DNA of 64,000 nt from Cocos nucifera (lineage: Eukaryota; Streptophyta; Magnoliopsida; Arecales; Arecaceae): assembly GCA_006176705.1 (NCBI GenBank), contig QRFJ01001933.1, positions 372,001 to 436,000 of the forward strand, read 5' to 3'. Within the stretch, counting starts at the first letter, position 1. Each line of letters opens with the position of its first letter. Positions 10,780 to 22,479 of this stretch are shown piece after piece. A program made the translations under genes and the position numbers. The notes under the pieces are model-generated. The model was not told where the DNA came from. It saw only the letters and a list, made by a program, of their open reading frames with translations, and ran no database searches.

Positions 10780-11528
10780 ATGGAGAATGCAAGGAAAATT
10801 AGCACACCCATGAACCCATCTTGCAAATTGGATAAAGATGAACATGGTAAGAGTATCAATCAAAAACTTTATAGAGGTATAATTTGCTCTCTACTTTATT
10901 TAACTGCTAGTAGACCTGATGTGCTTTTTAGTATTTGCATATGTGCCAGATTTCAATCTGATCCTAAGAAATCTCACATGATGGCTGTTAAAAGAATCTT
11001 AAGATATTTATTAGGTACCCAAAACCTAGGACTATGGTATTCTAAGCAAACCTCAATTAATTTAATTGATTTTTCTGATGCTGATTATGGAGGTTGTAGA
11101 ATTGATAGAAAAAGTACTTCTGGTACATGTTAATTTCTTGGGTTAAACTTAATCTTTTGGTTCAGCAAAAAAAAAAATTGATAGCTTTGTCCACGATCAA
11201 GGTCGAGTACATTGTAGCCGAAAGTTGCTATGCTCAACTCCTTTGGATTAAGCAACAACTTAAGGATTATGGCATTGAACAAAATAAAATTTCATTAAGA
11301 TGCGATAACACAAGTGCCATAAACTTAACTAAAAGTCTCATTCAACACTTTAGAAAAAAATATATTGAAATTAGGCATCACTTTCTCAGAGATCATGTTC
11401 AAAAAGGTGACATAATACTCAAATTCATTTCAACTAAAAATCAATTGGCAGACATTTTTACAAAACCTTTGAATGAAGATAGATACAATACAATTAGAGG
11501 TGAACTAGTAATTTGCAATCCCCTTTGA
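10780..11528 (+). pseudogene. SIRE-like RNase H
   Basis: This continues pol in a shifted frame: SRPDVLFSI-type motif, DADYGG, then a second frameshift at about 11127 into VEYIVAES, RCDNTSAINL and the tail HHFLRDHVQKG...DIFTKPL, which is standard for copia. The product would degrade the RNA strand of the hybrid. Stop at 11526. Confidence 0.88.
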
Positions 11529-11861
11529 ATAATTGTTATCTCTTTATCACTCTTTTTCATAAACTGATTTGAGTTAATTGTTTGAAGATTCAGATTAATT
11601 TAAAATTCAGCTTTTCCCTCGATTCGAGCCAGATCGAATATACCTTCGAGCTAGCTCGGCTGTCGAGCTAGCTCAATTGAAAATTGAGCTTACTCATCGG
11701 TTGGGGCCCAGTCCTATATTTAAGTCGATCCTTCTTTCCAAAAGCCCTGTTCATCATTCTAAGCCTACCCCACTCGACTTTTTCCCTAGCTACTCTCTAA
11801 AAAACCTTCCGAATCACTTTCCCTTTTGATCCACATCCAAACCCTCTCAAATCCAAGAAGA
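11529..11861 (+). other. Post-pol spacer of SIRE-like element
   Basis: Non-coding. It carries another set of GAGCYRGCTC palindromes at about 11620-11700, related to those in this element's own LTR. Nothing else is recognised. Confidence 0.55.
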
Positions 11862-13231
11862 ATGGCACCCAAATCTTGCATGACAGTCTCGAAGAAGCAC
11901 TGCATGGAAGAACAATCGGTCATTCACTCGAAAAAGGGGGGAACTATGAGCTCAGTGCCCTCTACTTCTCCAAACTGACTGTTAATGGCTTCCAGAGCTC
12001 TCACCATTGGGAGAAAGGTCAGTTTGAAATTTTTGGATAAAGAAAACTTTCTGATTGGCTCATGAATTCAACAGCAAGGGTGGGAAATGATTTGTTCGTT
12101 GGATACTCCCACTTATCCTCGACTTGTAAGGGAATTCTTTGAAAATCTAAGGATTGGTTCGGACTCCATTTGGTCAGAAGTCAAAGGAACAAAAATCATC
12201 TTGGACCCAAGAAGATTAGGGCACTTGTTACACATGCCTCATAATGGAATTTGAGCTCCTAGTCTAGAAAATGACTTTGAAGAACTTAAAAGATTCCTTG
12301 GCAGAGAAAATATTAGCCACCAAGATATCCACAATGCTAACATTTTGCCAGTTGAGTTGAAGCTTCTCCATAGCCTATTATGCAGAATTTTCTTTCCAAG
12401 GATTGGGAGATTTGATTGGCCATCTTTAAAGAATTTAGCAGTAATTATACATATGGTAAAGGGAACACCATTAAATCTATCCTTCATGATGATAAAATAG
12501 ATCAAGAGTGCGCTGCTGGTAGATCAAAAGGAAAAGCTTGCTTACCATGTGGAATGGTCTTCACCCTCTTGTTCACTGAGGTGGGTATAGACTTCGAAGG
12601 AAAAATTTCTAATGCTCTCACTCACACTGACTACTACACCATTCAAACTCTATATCGGATGAAATTTAAGAAAGAAAATGGTACATGGATTAGAGAAAAT
12701 GAAGAAGCAAGCCCTCACATCTCATAATCATCCTATTCTTCATATTCAAATAGGCCTTCCTCACCAGCACCTGGTGATCCTCCATCATCCCCTATACCCG
12801 CACTGACATCGAGATCAGTTGCTAGAGAACGTCATCTGACTTTTCCTTGTTCTCCTGCAGCTTTTCCAAGTTTCTCAATTGATAGCATTTTAGAGCAAGT
12901 TATGGGACAAATCTCAAAAAAATTGGATGACATGTTTTCTGACCTCAAACTTTAGTTTACTCAAAGTCTAGAAGAACAGAGAATTTCATCTGAGGGACAG
13001 ATCGATATGATTAGCCAGCAAATAACAAATCTATCTCAAAGACTCAAAATTTTAGAAAAAGAAAGCAATGGATCTTCTAGACAGATTGAGGTATTGATGG
13101 GGAAGTGGACAAGATTGGTAGAAGGGTTGAAGAACTTATCATCACTTAGCATGACTGTACAGACATTATGATATCAGCACTTCAGAAATTTGACAAAATG
13201 TTGGATGATCTAGCCTCTCGAATTTGATCGT
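11862..13231 (+). pseudogene. Extra ORF after pol in SIRE-like element (env-like position), broken
   Basis: It starts at the ATG at 11862 (MAPKSCMTVSKKH). There are several frameshifts. One open piece at 12416-12727 has 103 codons, and overlapping frames between about 12060 and 12560 look coding. The C-terminal part, about 12858-13171, is a heptad-patterned glutamate/lysine/leucine-rich stretch that should form a coiled coil. SIRE elements are known to carry such an ORF here, sometimes called env-like. I see no clear signal peptide or membrane segment in this copy, so I do not assign an envelope role. It may instead be one of the plant transposon accessory proteins. Confidence 0.55.
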
Positions 13232-13382
13232 ATCTTTTTGTAAACAATACAAACATGTAATTAACTTCATCTTTTAACGAAAGTTTATTAGTTTCAATGC
13301 TTGTAATGTTTGTCATGATTGTATTGCTCTATTGCTTATCCTTTTCAATGTTGACAAAAAGTGGGAGAAGAAATACTTTAGC

Positions 13383-13690
13383 ATATAAATTGGATCTCTA
13401 TTCAATTAATTATAAACTTGAGCATATAAATTGGATCTTTATTTAATTAATTATAAACATGAGCATATAAATTGGATCTCTATTCAATTAATTATTTTTA
13501 ATTAATTTAAAGATTATTATGGATAAAATGCATTCATTAAGGGGGAGCTAATGTAAGCTATTATATAATTGAATAAATTGGATCTCCATTCAATTAATTA
13601 TCCTTAATTAATTTAAAGATTATTGTGGATAAAATGCATTCATTAAGGGGGAGCTGATGTAAGTTGTTATATATCTTAACTTTGTAAAGC
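13383..13690 (+). repeat. Tandem duplications before the SIRE-like 3' LTR
   Basis: Three units of about 40-45 bp beginning GCATATAAATTGGATCT lie at about 13381-13495. A larger unit of roughly 110 bp is present twice (about 13462-13566 and 13579-13672). Each large unit carries an AAGGGGGAGCT polypurine motif. Confidence 0.75.
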
Positions 13691-13825
13691 ATCTATCCCT
13701 TCTAATGTTTGTACATTTCGATTTATCATAATTACTCGTGCATATTGAAATTTACATTATTTCTTTATATATCTTATTAAATTCATAATATACTTTTACT
13801 TTAATATGCTCAATATTTTGTCATC
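13691..13825 (+). other. AT-rich 3' leader of SIRE-like element
   Basis: Non-coding AT-rich DNA between the tandem repeats and the polypurine tract. Nothing recognised. Confidence 0.4.
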
Positions 13826-13842
13826 ATTAAAAAGGAAGAGAT
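13826..13842 (+). other. Polypurine tract of SIRE-like element
   Basis: AAAAAGGAAGAG immediately precedes the 3' LTR and is placed where the plus-strand primer is expected. Confidence 0.7.
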
Positions 13843-15282
13843 TGTTGCCCCCAAGAATAATTTGATGATTACAAAATATTAGAGCATAACCTTAATACTA
13901 ACACTTTTCAAGAATGCCAAAGTCTATTTTTCTTGTAAAAAGAAAAAGATCGCTAAATGAATCCATAATCAAATGAAGATCTTTGAGTTATTTGGAACTA
14001 TTTTTGAAATAGTTTTGGAGTAAGCAGAATTCTCTCTCAAAGCCCAAGCTGACCCATCATTGATTCGAGCCAAGCCTGGTACAGCATGCACTTATCTCTT
14101 TGGCTTAGCATGCAGTCGAGCCGACTCGATTTAGATCTAAGCCAGCTATCTCAGAAAGGCAGACGATCAGTTTTGAATTACTATTGATCAAGCTGATCTG
14201 ATTTTCAGCTGAGCCAACTATCTTAGAGTGACAGAAGACTTGTTTAGAAGTTCTACTGATTGAGCTAGCTTGAAGCTCCAATCGAGCCAGCTGTCTCAGA
14301 TCAATAGAAATACTATTTTTGTTGATTACCGATCGAGCCAGCCTAACATAAAATCAAGCTAGCTCTCTCAGAAGGATAGAACGATGCTTTGCATAAAAAC
14401 TATACTCAAGCCAACTCGAAGCATGAATCGAGCCAGCTCAATGGAGTCTGACAGGTGCAATGGCTAGTTCTACAGAAGTTTGCTTTCATCTAGAACCTTT
14501 TTTCAATGACTAACATCGATCTCTAATGAACATAAATGACCAGAATCCTTGTCAAATCACCAAAAAATATTTAGAAATGATTAAGGATAAAAGAAAAAAG
14601 AAAAATATAAAAGAAAAACATAGTTTAAGATCTAGAGACAACACAAAAGGGAAAATGATAGCACTTTGAGAAATAGACTGAAAGAAAGTTCACCAACTCT
14701 CATTCAATACTTTCTTGATTCTTCTGAGTGCATTCAAAGAGAAAAGAGAGCATTTATTAGAAACATTCAAAGCATCCTCAAGAAGACAAGCTACAGCGAC
14801 AACTATCCAAATTGAAATAGGGTTTCATAGTGTTTTTTTTTGTTCTTTATCTAATTTGGTGTAAGAGTTTCAGCTAGGGCTGAAACTTGAAGGGTTATCA
14901 TTGTACCAAACTTAGTTTAGTTTGGAGGAGCCTTAGGTTGAAGGCTTGTAAAGGTTTAGATTGGTTGACCTAGGTAAAATCAATTGGATTTGTTTGTGAG
15001 CCCAACGAAAGCAAACACGCTATAATCAGATGATTATAGTGAAAATTTTCAAGGGGTTGCTTGGGGAGTGGATGTAGATGTTGGAAGTGCACCGAACCAT
15101 TATAAATCCATTGTGCTTGTGTGTATGCTTCTCCTCTTGTGTGTTGGTCTTTTCTTCTACTGCTTAGTAATTTTTTTATCTGCACAGTCCTTTATTTACT
15201 CTGCATATCACTCACTAAATTTGCTAAAAATTTTAATAACCTAATTCACCTCCCCCCTCTTGGGTTGTCTAGCTGGGCAACA
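13843..15282 (+). repeat. 3' LTR of the SIRE-like element
   Basis: It begins TGTTGCCCCCAAG and ends GGGCAACA before the TSD AGAAT at 15283-15287. It aligns with 1606-3042 throughout, including the palindromic motif cluster (about 14115-14440). Confidence 0.9.
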
Positions 15283-15287
15283 AGAAT

Positions 15288-15455
15288 TCTTCTGGGTGCT
15301 TCAATTTTGTTGATCAGAGAGCTGACTTGACTATCGAAGGGTCCTACCGGAGGCACCCCCACCTCTAATCTGGATTTGATTTGCAGGTCAACGGCAGCGA
15401 CCTCGTCCACTCCAACTCTAGCTTTTTCCAGCATTTGCAGTTTTCTCCACCAATA
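15288..15455 (+). repeat. 5' LTR of the Tat element, last part
   Basis: This continues the LTR interrupted at 1605. It holds a typical gypsy U5-like text (GAGAGCTGACTTGACTATCG) and ends near CCACCAATA, just before the primer site. The exact end is uncertain by a few bases. Confidence 0.65.
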
Positions 15456-15459
15456 GAAT

Positions 15460-15471
15460 TGGCACTAGAGG
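15460..15471 (+). other. Primer-binding site of the Tat element
   Basis: TGGCACTAGAGG, followed by AAAGG, looks like a decayed TGGCGCCAGAGG-type site used by plant gypsy elements. The tRNA species is not certain. Confidence 0.55.
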
Positions 15472-15573
15472 AAAGGATGGCTGCTACAATTGATCCCTTA
15501 TTCTTAAAGAAGTACTTGGTTGAATTCCATCCCTTGTTCTTTAGCTCTTCTTCTCCGATCAACCCCATAGAAT

Positions 15574-17100
15574 GCCACCCAGGAAGGCATCAACCTGACG
15601 ATCCACTGCCTCCACTGCCAGATCTCACCTAGATCTGCCTGCTGCAACCCCTTCTCCAATTCCTCAAGTTCCACCACTGATAGCTATGGTGGATGTAAAG
15701 CAGTTCAACCTTCTAATCCAGTAGGTGAAAGGCCTCACTGAAGCAATACAGGCCTTGCAGCAACCCCCAGCATTAGTTCAGTTGGAGAGAACTTTATCAA
15801 AGTACTGGGATCCAGTGCAAGGAAAGCCCACCTGGGCTAGTCGTTCGATGACCCCTGGAAAGGAGAAGCAGAGGGCAGAGAGCCCTTGTTCTGACCATGA
15901 CTCCCCCTAGGAGATCTCTACATCCATTCAGCTAGCGGACCTTTGAGATTCATGATCAAAAAGATCTTCTCGATCAGAAGCTTCAAGAGATGAGCCAGTG
16001 GATCGAAGAACTCCACCATGCTGCCCCTGGCCATATTGATGGCATCAGCACTAACCCTCTTTCCTCTCTCCAAATAATGCAGGAGCCCATCTCGTCGAGT
16101 TTCAAGCTTTCTCAATTCAAAAGCTATGATGGGACTTCAGATCTGGTTGATCATCTTGAGGCCTTTCGGACCATGATGCTGCTCCATGGCGCACCAGACG
16201 TCGTTCTATGCCGAGCTTTTTTCTCAACTCTAAAGAGAGCAGCAAGGAATTAGTACTTAAGACTTAAGTCAGGTATGATTTACTTTTTTGATCAGATGAG
16301 TCATCAGTTTGTGGCTCACTTTCTCAGCAGCCGACATCCAAGATGAGGTTCGAACTCCCTCATCAATATCAAGCAAAAGGAAAGGGAGTCCATCCGAGTT
16401 TATGTCAATCGCTTTAATGCTGCTACACTAGAGGTCCAAAACTTGGATCAATCCATAGCTATAGCCACGTTGAAGGGCGGTCTTAAGAAGAATGATCTCC
16501 TGTCCTCCCTGAAGAAGAAGTACCCTAAGAATTTTGTTGATATGCTGGCTCGGGCTAAGGGATATGCTCGGACAGAGGAAGCTTTTCAAATGAAAGATGA
16601 TGAGGCTGTAAAGGAATAGAAGGCGGGTGAATCCAATAAGCCCATAGTTGAGGAAAAGTCGAGTGAAGTTCGACCATGCTCTGAAATCCCTCTTGAGTGC
16701 AGACAAGCCTGAACTCCTCCCTAGGATCGTCGACTAAGAATCCACAATCGAAGGGCATGATGGAAGTTTCTCCCTTGGAGGTTCCACAACTACTCTTTCC
16801 TCAATGCTTCAAAAACACAAGTGCTGATTGAAATCAAGGAGTGGCTGCCAAGGCCTAAAAGGATGCAGATCCATCTAGGCAAGCATAATCCCAACAAGTA
16901 TTGCCTCTATCATTGTGACTATGGTCACGATACTGAAGAATGTATCCTGCTCTAAGATGAGATCGAGGAGCTTGTCTAGCAAGACTGGCTTGCTCGATTT
17001 CTATGACATTGGCCTGAAGGAAGGAAAGATCGACCGAGGGCACCATTGTAGCCAAATCCATCAAGGAGGAATGAGCAACAAGAAGATCGGCCTCCACTGG
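15574..17100 (+). pseudogene. Tat gag, multiply broken
   Basis: It starts at MPPRKAST with an early TGA. A linker (15725-15910) is followed by the retrotransposon gag domain, open at 15990-16253 and ending in FKSYDGTSDLVDHLEAF and LCRAFFSTL, classic Tat wording. The domain continues in other frames to about 16620 (NRFNAATLEVQNLDQS, LKGGLKKNDLL). A Cys/His-rich segment (CLYHCDYGHDTEEC) lies near 16902-16943. There are many stops and frameshifts. It would form the particle shell. Confidence 0.8.
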
Positions 17101-17219
17101 TAATCATCAATACTATTGTTGAAGGACTTTGATGGGGGGAGACCAGTGGATCGAAAGAGCAGGCTAAGCAGTAGAGGACTGAGAAGCCCATTTCTTTCAT
17201 TGAAGAAGATGCACAAGGT

Positions 17220-17853
17220 GTTCAATTTTCGCATAATGATATGATTATAGTTTCTTTAAACATTGCAAACTATGATTTATGCTGCATTATGATTGAAATA
17301 GAAGCTCTATCGATGTCTTATTTTATGATGCTTTTTCCAAAATGTCCATATCTAGTAATCGGTTGGGACCAATGAACTCCTCATTGGTCGGCTTCAGTGG
17401 CGATGCTATTCCAATTGAAGGGATAATAATATTAACTGTGGCTACAGGACGGTACTCAGGACAGTCCAGAGTGTAGGTCGATTTTTTGATAGTAAAAGCT
17501 CTATCTGCTTACAATACAATTCTTGGCCGACCTAATTTAAATGCACTTCAGATGGTGGTTTCTACATATTATTTAAAAATAAAGTTTTCAATAAATTATG
17601 GGATCGGTGAAGTCCAGGAAGATCAAGCTCTAGCGAGATACTGCTATGCAATTGCCTTGCAAGGTGGTAGACAGCTAGACGCCTGTTCAGTGAATGAGCT
17701 CGATGATGTTCGTGATGACCTAACTAAAGAACATGGAGAACCTATGGATGGCCTTGTTGCAATTCCTTTGAATGATGGAAATAGAGATCACACTATGCAG
17801 ATCGGCTTCAACCTAGGAGGGGAGGTTCGAAAGAAACTCGTCGCCTTCCTCTA
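17220..17853 (+). pseudogene. Tat retropepsin protease region
   Basis: The active-site segment near 17290-17340 is frameshifted: the motif around SSIDVLFYDAF is readable, but the catalytic Asp-Asn/Thr-Gly is not intact. The downstream part is open at 17486-17854 and contains SAYNTILGRPNLNALQ and the KFSINYGIGEVQ segment typical of Tat. It would process the polyprotein. Confidence 0.75.
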
Positions 17854-18580
17854 GAGAAATGTAGATATTTTTGCTTGGGTCCACATAGACATGTCCAAAA
17901 TTGATACAAAAGTAATGAAGCACCGTCTGGCAGTTAATCCCAAGTATTGGCTAGTAAAGAAGAAGATGCGCGGCTATGCACCCGAGGAGCATAAGGCAAA
18001 TATGGAAGAAGTTGACAAATGTCTTAAGGTTGGGTTCATCTAGAAAGTATCCTATCTGAACTAGATCTTTATTTTCATCCTCATTAAGAAGAAGAACGGC
18101 AAGTGGAGAATGTGAATAGACTTCAAAAAATCGAATAAGGCCTACCTAAAAGATAGCTATTCTTTGCCTGAAATTGTTCAGTTGGTTGATGCAACCTCAG
18201 GCCATGAACTCCTCACTTTCATGAATTCTTTCTCTGGCTATAACCAGATCTGGATGGCACCAAAAGATGAGGAGAAAACTATTTTTATTACTGATTATGG
18301 GCTTTATGGTTATAGGGTTATACCCTTTGAGCTTAAAAATGCATGTGCAACTTACCAGCACCTGATGAACAAAATCTTTAAGGAGCAGATCAGCCACAAT
18401 ATGGAGGTTTATGTAGATGATATGCTAGTCAAGAGCCAATCTTCAACAAATCATGTTGTCGACCTTGAAGAGACCTTCAGTGCACTTCAAAAGTACAAGA
18501 TGAGGCTGAACCCGATCAAGTGTGCCTTCGGAGTAACTTCAAAAAAATTTTTGGGGTTCATGGTGTCACAGCGCTGAACG
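17854..18580 (+). pseudogene. Tat reverse transcriptase
   Basis: The upstream part (about 17860-18160) carries stops. The open part at 18164-18577 contains DSYSLPEI-type sequence, FMNSFSGYNQIWMAP, FITDYGLYGYRVIPF, the catalytic YVDD at 18410-18421 (EVYVDDMLVKS) and KCAFGVTSKKFLGF. This is Ty3/gypsy RT, with the Tat-like order before two RNase H domains. It is placed between protease and RNase H as usual. Confidence 0.88.
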
Positions 18581-19150
18581 AAGCATACCCAGAAAAAATT
18601 TGAGCCATTCAAGAAATAATTGCATCAAAGATAATAAAAGAAGTCCAGTGCCTAGTAGAAAAGGTGGCAACTCTAAATCGCTTTATTTCAAGATCAGCCA
18701 AGCGGTGTATACCCTTTTTCTAGGTCCTTAAGCAACCAAAGAACTTCTGCTAGACTCCTGAATGCCAACAAGCATTTGAGGAACTAAAAAGCTACCTCGA
18801 CTCACCTTCTTTATTGGCCAAGCCCGAATCTGAAGAAGAATTATTTTTGTACCTGATAATCTCCCCTATGGTCCTTGCAGCAGTCTTGATCAAGGAAGAG
18901 GCAAAAATGCAGAGGCCAGTCTACTATAAAAGCCAAATTTTGAGGGATGCTGAAATCAGGTATATCAAGTTAGAAAAACTGATCTATGCTCTATTGATTA
19001 TAGCTCGAAGGCTCCGACCTTATTTTCTAGGGCATACCATAACACTCCTTACTAATCAATCCATCAATATAGTTCTTCATCGAATAGATGCCTCTAGAAG
19101 AATAGTGAAATGGGCAATTGAGCTTACAGAGTTTGATATTAATTTTTGAC
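18581..19150 (+). pseudogene. Tat RNase H (canonical, first domain)
   Basis: The connection region is at about 18581-18810, then an open stretch 18814-19149 with LFLYLIISPMVLAAVLIKEE, PVYYKSQILRDAE and HTITLLTNQ. The usual first catalytic aspartate is absent from the LYL motif. This fits the known tendency of the canonical domain in Tat elements to be degenerate once the second domain is present. Confidence 0.75.
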
Positions 19151-19257
19151 CTCGGCCATCAATCAAAGCTCAGATACTAGAAGACTTCATAGTATAATGT
19201 ACTATTCTGGATGAAGCCAAACTTGAATAGTTTGAGGTAAATGTTCCATGGTCGAGG

Positions 19258-19720
19258 TTGAATCTCCCTGAAGAAAGGGCAGATCCTCTAGAAGGCTTTT
19301 GGGCCCTACATGTAGATGGTTCATCTAATGCTTCTGATGTAGGCACAGGTCTGATTCTTGTCAACCCAAAAGAAATTATTCCTAAATATGCACTACGCTT
19401 TGAATTTCTCACAATAAATAATGGAGCAGAATATAAAGCTCTGATTGCAGGGCTGAGGATAGCCAGAGAATTAAAGGCAGATCGGCTCAAAGTTTATAGC
19501 GACTCTCAGTTGGTAGTGGGGCAAGTTGGTGGCAGTTATGAAGCTCGGAAAGAAAGCATGAGGAAGTACCTGAAAAAAGTAAGAAGTCTAATCCCAACTT
19601 TCAGTAGTTTTGATATCCAATAGATCTTAAGAACAAAAAATGTCAGAGCCAACCTTCTCTCGAAATTAGCCACACTAGCTCCAAATGAATTGTCTAAAGA
19701 AGTCTTCTTCAAAGTTTTGA
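19258..19720 (+). pseudogene. Tat second, archaeal-type RNase H
   Basis: The open part 19258-19623 begins with LHVDGSSNASDVGTGLIL and continues with NNGAEYKALIAGLRIA and KVYSDSQLVVGQVGG. Three acidic catalytic residues, in HVDGSS, GAEYKAL and YSDSQ, are visible. After a TAG at 19621 the tail NVRANLLSKLAT shows asparagine where the family usually has the last aspartate. A second RNase H directly after the first is diagnostic for the Tat lineage. Confidence 0.85.
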
Positions 19721-20512
19721 AGAGTCCGAGCTCAAAGGAATCTCAGACTATAATGCAGGTTGACCATGAGCCCAGCTAGATCAACCTACTTATTACTTTT
19801 CTTAAAGATGGTGTCCTCCCTCGAGATCCAAAAGAAGCTCAAAAATTAAAAAATCAGGCCTCTCTATAAGTTCTATATGAGAATAAAAGATATAAAAGGT
19901 CAAACTCTTTGTCACTCCTAAAATATTCCTGACCTTCTGAAGCTGACTATGCAATGTAGAAGGTTCACAAAGAAATTTGTGAAAATCATTTGGGAGCCAA
20001 AGCTTTATCTCATAAACTACTTCGACAGGGCTACTATTGGCCGACTATGCATCAGGATTCTCTGGAGTATATGAGGAAGTGTGATCGGTGTCAAAGAAAA
20101 GACAACATACAAGGACAACCAACTTCTTAGCTTATACCTTTGAGCACCCTATGGCCATTCGCACAATAGGGAATGGATATACTCAGGCACTTTCCCAAGA
20201 CATCTGGGCAGTAGAAGTTTCTCCTAGTAGAAATAGATTATTTTCCCAAATGGATCGAGGTTGAACCTTTGGCCAAGATTATTGAAGCTAAAGTGCGAGA
20301 CTTCATCTGAAAGTCGATAGTCTGCAAGTTTGGCCTACCTCAGACTTTGATTACCAATAACGAGTGTCAGGTATAAAGTTTGTCAAGTTCTATAAAAATT
20401 TGAATTTTTTCCACAACTTTACATCAGTAGCTCATCCATAGGCAAACGGCAAGGCCAAGGTAACTAACCAAACCCTGTTATAAGGCATAAAAGCAAGACT
20501 CGAAAGGGTAAG
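19721..20512 (+). pseudogene. Tat integrase, N-terminal and core part
   Basis: A zinc-binding-like segment (YYWPTMHQDSLEYMRKCDRC) lies near 20030-20095. Core-like text LRHFPKTS...LLVEIDYFPKWIEVEPLA follows with many stops. The frame runs into RLERV and is cut by the solo LTR at 20513. It continues at 23657. Confidence 0.72.
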
Positions 20513-21464
20513 TGTTAGAAAATGTATCCTAAAGCCAATCATCTAAGTAGTAGATGATTGAAATTAGTATATGAATTATCTAATAATAATAGTTATTTGG
20601 CTGGTTCATCATAAAAGTTCTATCTTTCTTAAATGAACTCCTAAATTATGATGAAGTCCTTAGAACCATAATCAATCGATAAAGGAGGATTTATCAGATG
20701 GTTCTTAAATTATTCATGATCAAATGATAAGTTATTAACAAGGATGATAACTTATCGAGTGTAGGTCGTTGTATGCCATATGCATTGGTTGTCCTCATAA
20801 CCAAGTAGTGTGGAGACACTGATATGGCATCCAGGTGAGATGTAGGAGTACATCTATACTGAACTTGATCAATATAGTACTCTACTATCAAGAGTTGCTA
20901 GTTAAGGCCAATGGGTATAAGTGTCCTTCCGATCTGAGATCACCATAGTGACTTGCAAGTAACTCACTATACTTTGGTGCCAGACTACCTATATTGCTAA
21001 TATAGGTTCGAAAGATTTTTAGGTATGGTTTAGTACTTATAAAGTTAATGTGTGAGTCAAAATGGAATTGACCACTACTGATTAACTTCAGAAAGAGAAT
21101 GACTCACTGTGTTTCAATTTAGCAAAACCTGGGCCTGGGTAATCCTTATGAGGTGTCACGGGATTTGCAAAATTTTGAGACACAATAGAGATGACTTGTA
21201 TGAGTATTTGACAGCATTCTTGAAGTTGTCTTGAGCATTATTGGTCATAGGGATGAATTATACGGTAACCATGGGTCAGGGTTCTAAGAATGTTGCTTTG
21301 CATACATTCGACCTATTCGAACGTCGAAAACCATTGCTAGATGGTAACTTCGATTGATACAGGAATTAATTTCTATGCTACCGACTTAGGTTCAAACCTA
21401 TGGGGTCACACACATTAGAGCTTATAACCTAATTAGATGGTTAATCGATGATTGAGAATTATTT

Positions 21465-21590
21465 CGAGGTCAAACATTCAATACAATTGATGTATTTCGA
21501 GGTCAAACATCAATTGTCAAACATTCAATGCAATTGATGTATTTTGAGGTCAAACATTCAATGCAATTGATGTTTGACCTAATGCAAGTG
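21465..21590 (+). repeat. Direct and inverted repeats within the solo LTR
   Basis: AGGTCAAACAT recurs three times, with TCAATGCAATTGATG-type text between copies. The last copy faces its complement ATGTTTGACCT, giving an 11-bp inverted repeat that could form a hairpin. Confidence 0.6.
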
Positions 21591-22479
21591 TTGTCGGAGG
21601 ATTGATTAGCAATTAGTTTGCTAATTGGCTTAATTTGATTGAGCAATCAGGCTGAGATCAAGTCTAATTAAATTAAATTTAATTAAAATTAGTTTGGACT
21701 TAATTGGGTTAATCCAATTGGTTTATTGGATAAGCCAATTGCAAGGAAGAACAAGTCATTATTAGATTAGGATTTGAGTGTACCTAATTCTTAATTGAGT
21801 TAGAATTTAAATCAGAATTAAATATAATTTAATTTAATTTAATTAGGTTCCTAATTATAGTAGGATCATTTTTAATTGGTTGTATTTAATCTAATTTAAA
21901 TATGATTTAAATTGGGCTTTGACCTAGTCAAATAGGATGAGTCCCAGTTGGACTAGGACTCTCTCCCTTGCGCCAACAATAGCCCATGCCTCACTTTATT
22001 TTCAGATGTTTACGTGATGCATCCCATGCCCCAAGAATGATTTCCACACCCCTTATTCTGATGATATGGAGTTTGTTTTGATTTGATCAAAAATAAGAAA
22101 CTTCTTTGACTTGGTTTTCTTTTGAAAAGAGTCCTAATCTCCTAAACTACCTCTCCCTTCTTTGCGCTACAAATCCCATGCCTATTTCTTTTTGTCTGCC
22201 CCTTTATTCCTTTCTTTTGTTCATGGAATATGGTCTTCATGCAGAAATTTTAGGAGGGGCGTCCAAGAGTTGGACACCCCCTAGGAGTCCAAGGTTTCCT
22301 TCTTTGACTAGGTCTTTTGACCTAGTCTTACTACATCTTGTGTGCCGCCCCCTTCTAAGTATTGTGTGGCATCAAAACTCTTAAAAATCCCATGGTATTT
22401 TTAGAAGAAAAGAAAAGCATGCATGGGGGTTTTTGTGGCACCAAGATCTTAGGAGAAGAGACCTCCATTAGGAGATCAA

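Larger units (their letters stand above)
1606..15282 (+). mobile_element. SIRE-like Ty1/copia retrotransposon
   Basis: Its LTRs of 1437 and 1440 bp begin TGTTGCCCCCA and end GGGCAACA. The TSD AGAAT is at 1601-1605 and 15283-15287. The order is LTR, initiator-Met primer site, gag, protease, integrase, RT, RNase H, a long post-pol region with an extra ORF and coiled coil, polypurine tract, LTR. The integrase-before-RT order makes it Ty1/copia. The long LTRs and the extra ORF after pol suggest the SIRE/Maximus lineage. The gag is split by a gag-only copia at 3248-6946, and pol carries several stops and two frameshifts, so the copy is dead. Confidence 0.88.

Noticed and set aside
12416..12727. 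Independent host gene of 103 codons
   Set aside because: It lies inside the SIRE-like element between RNase H and the polypurine tract, with neighbouring frames also coding-like; better read as a piece of the extra ORF.
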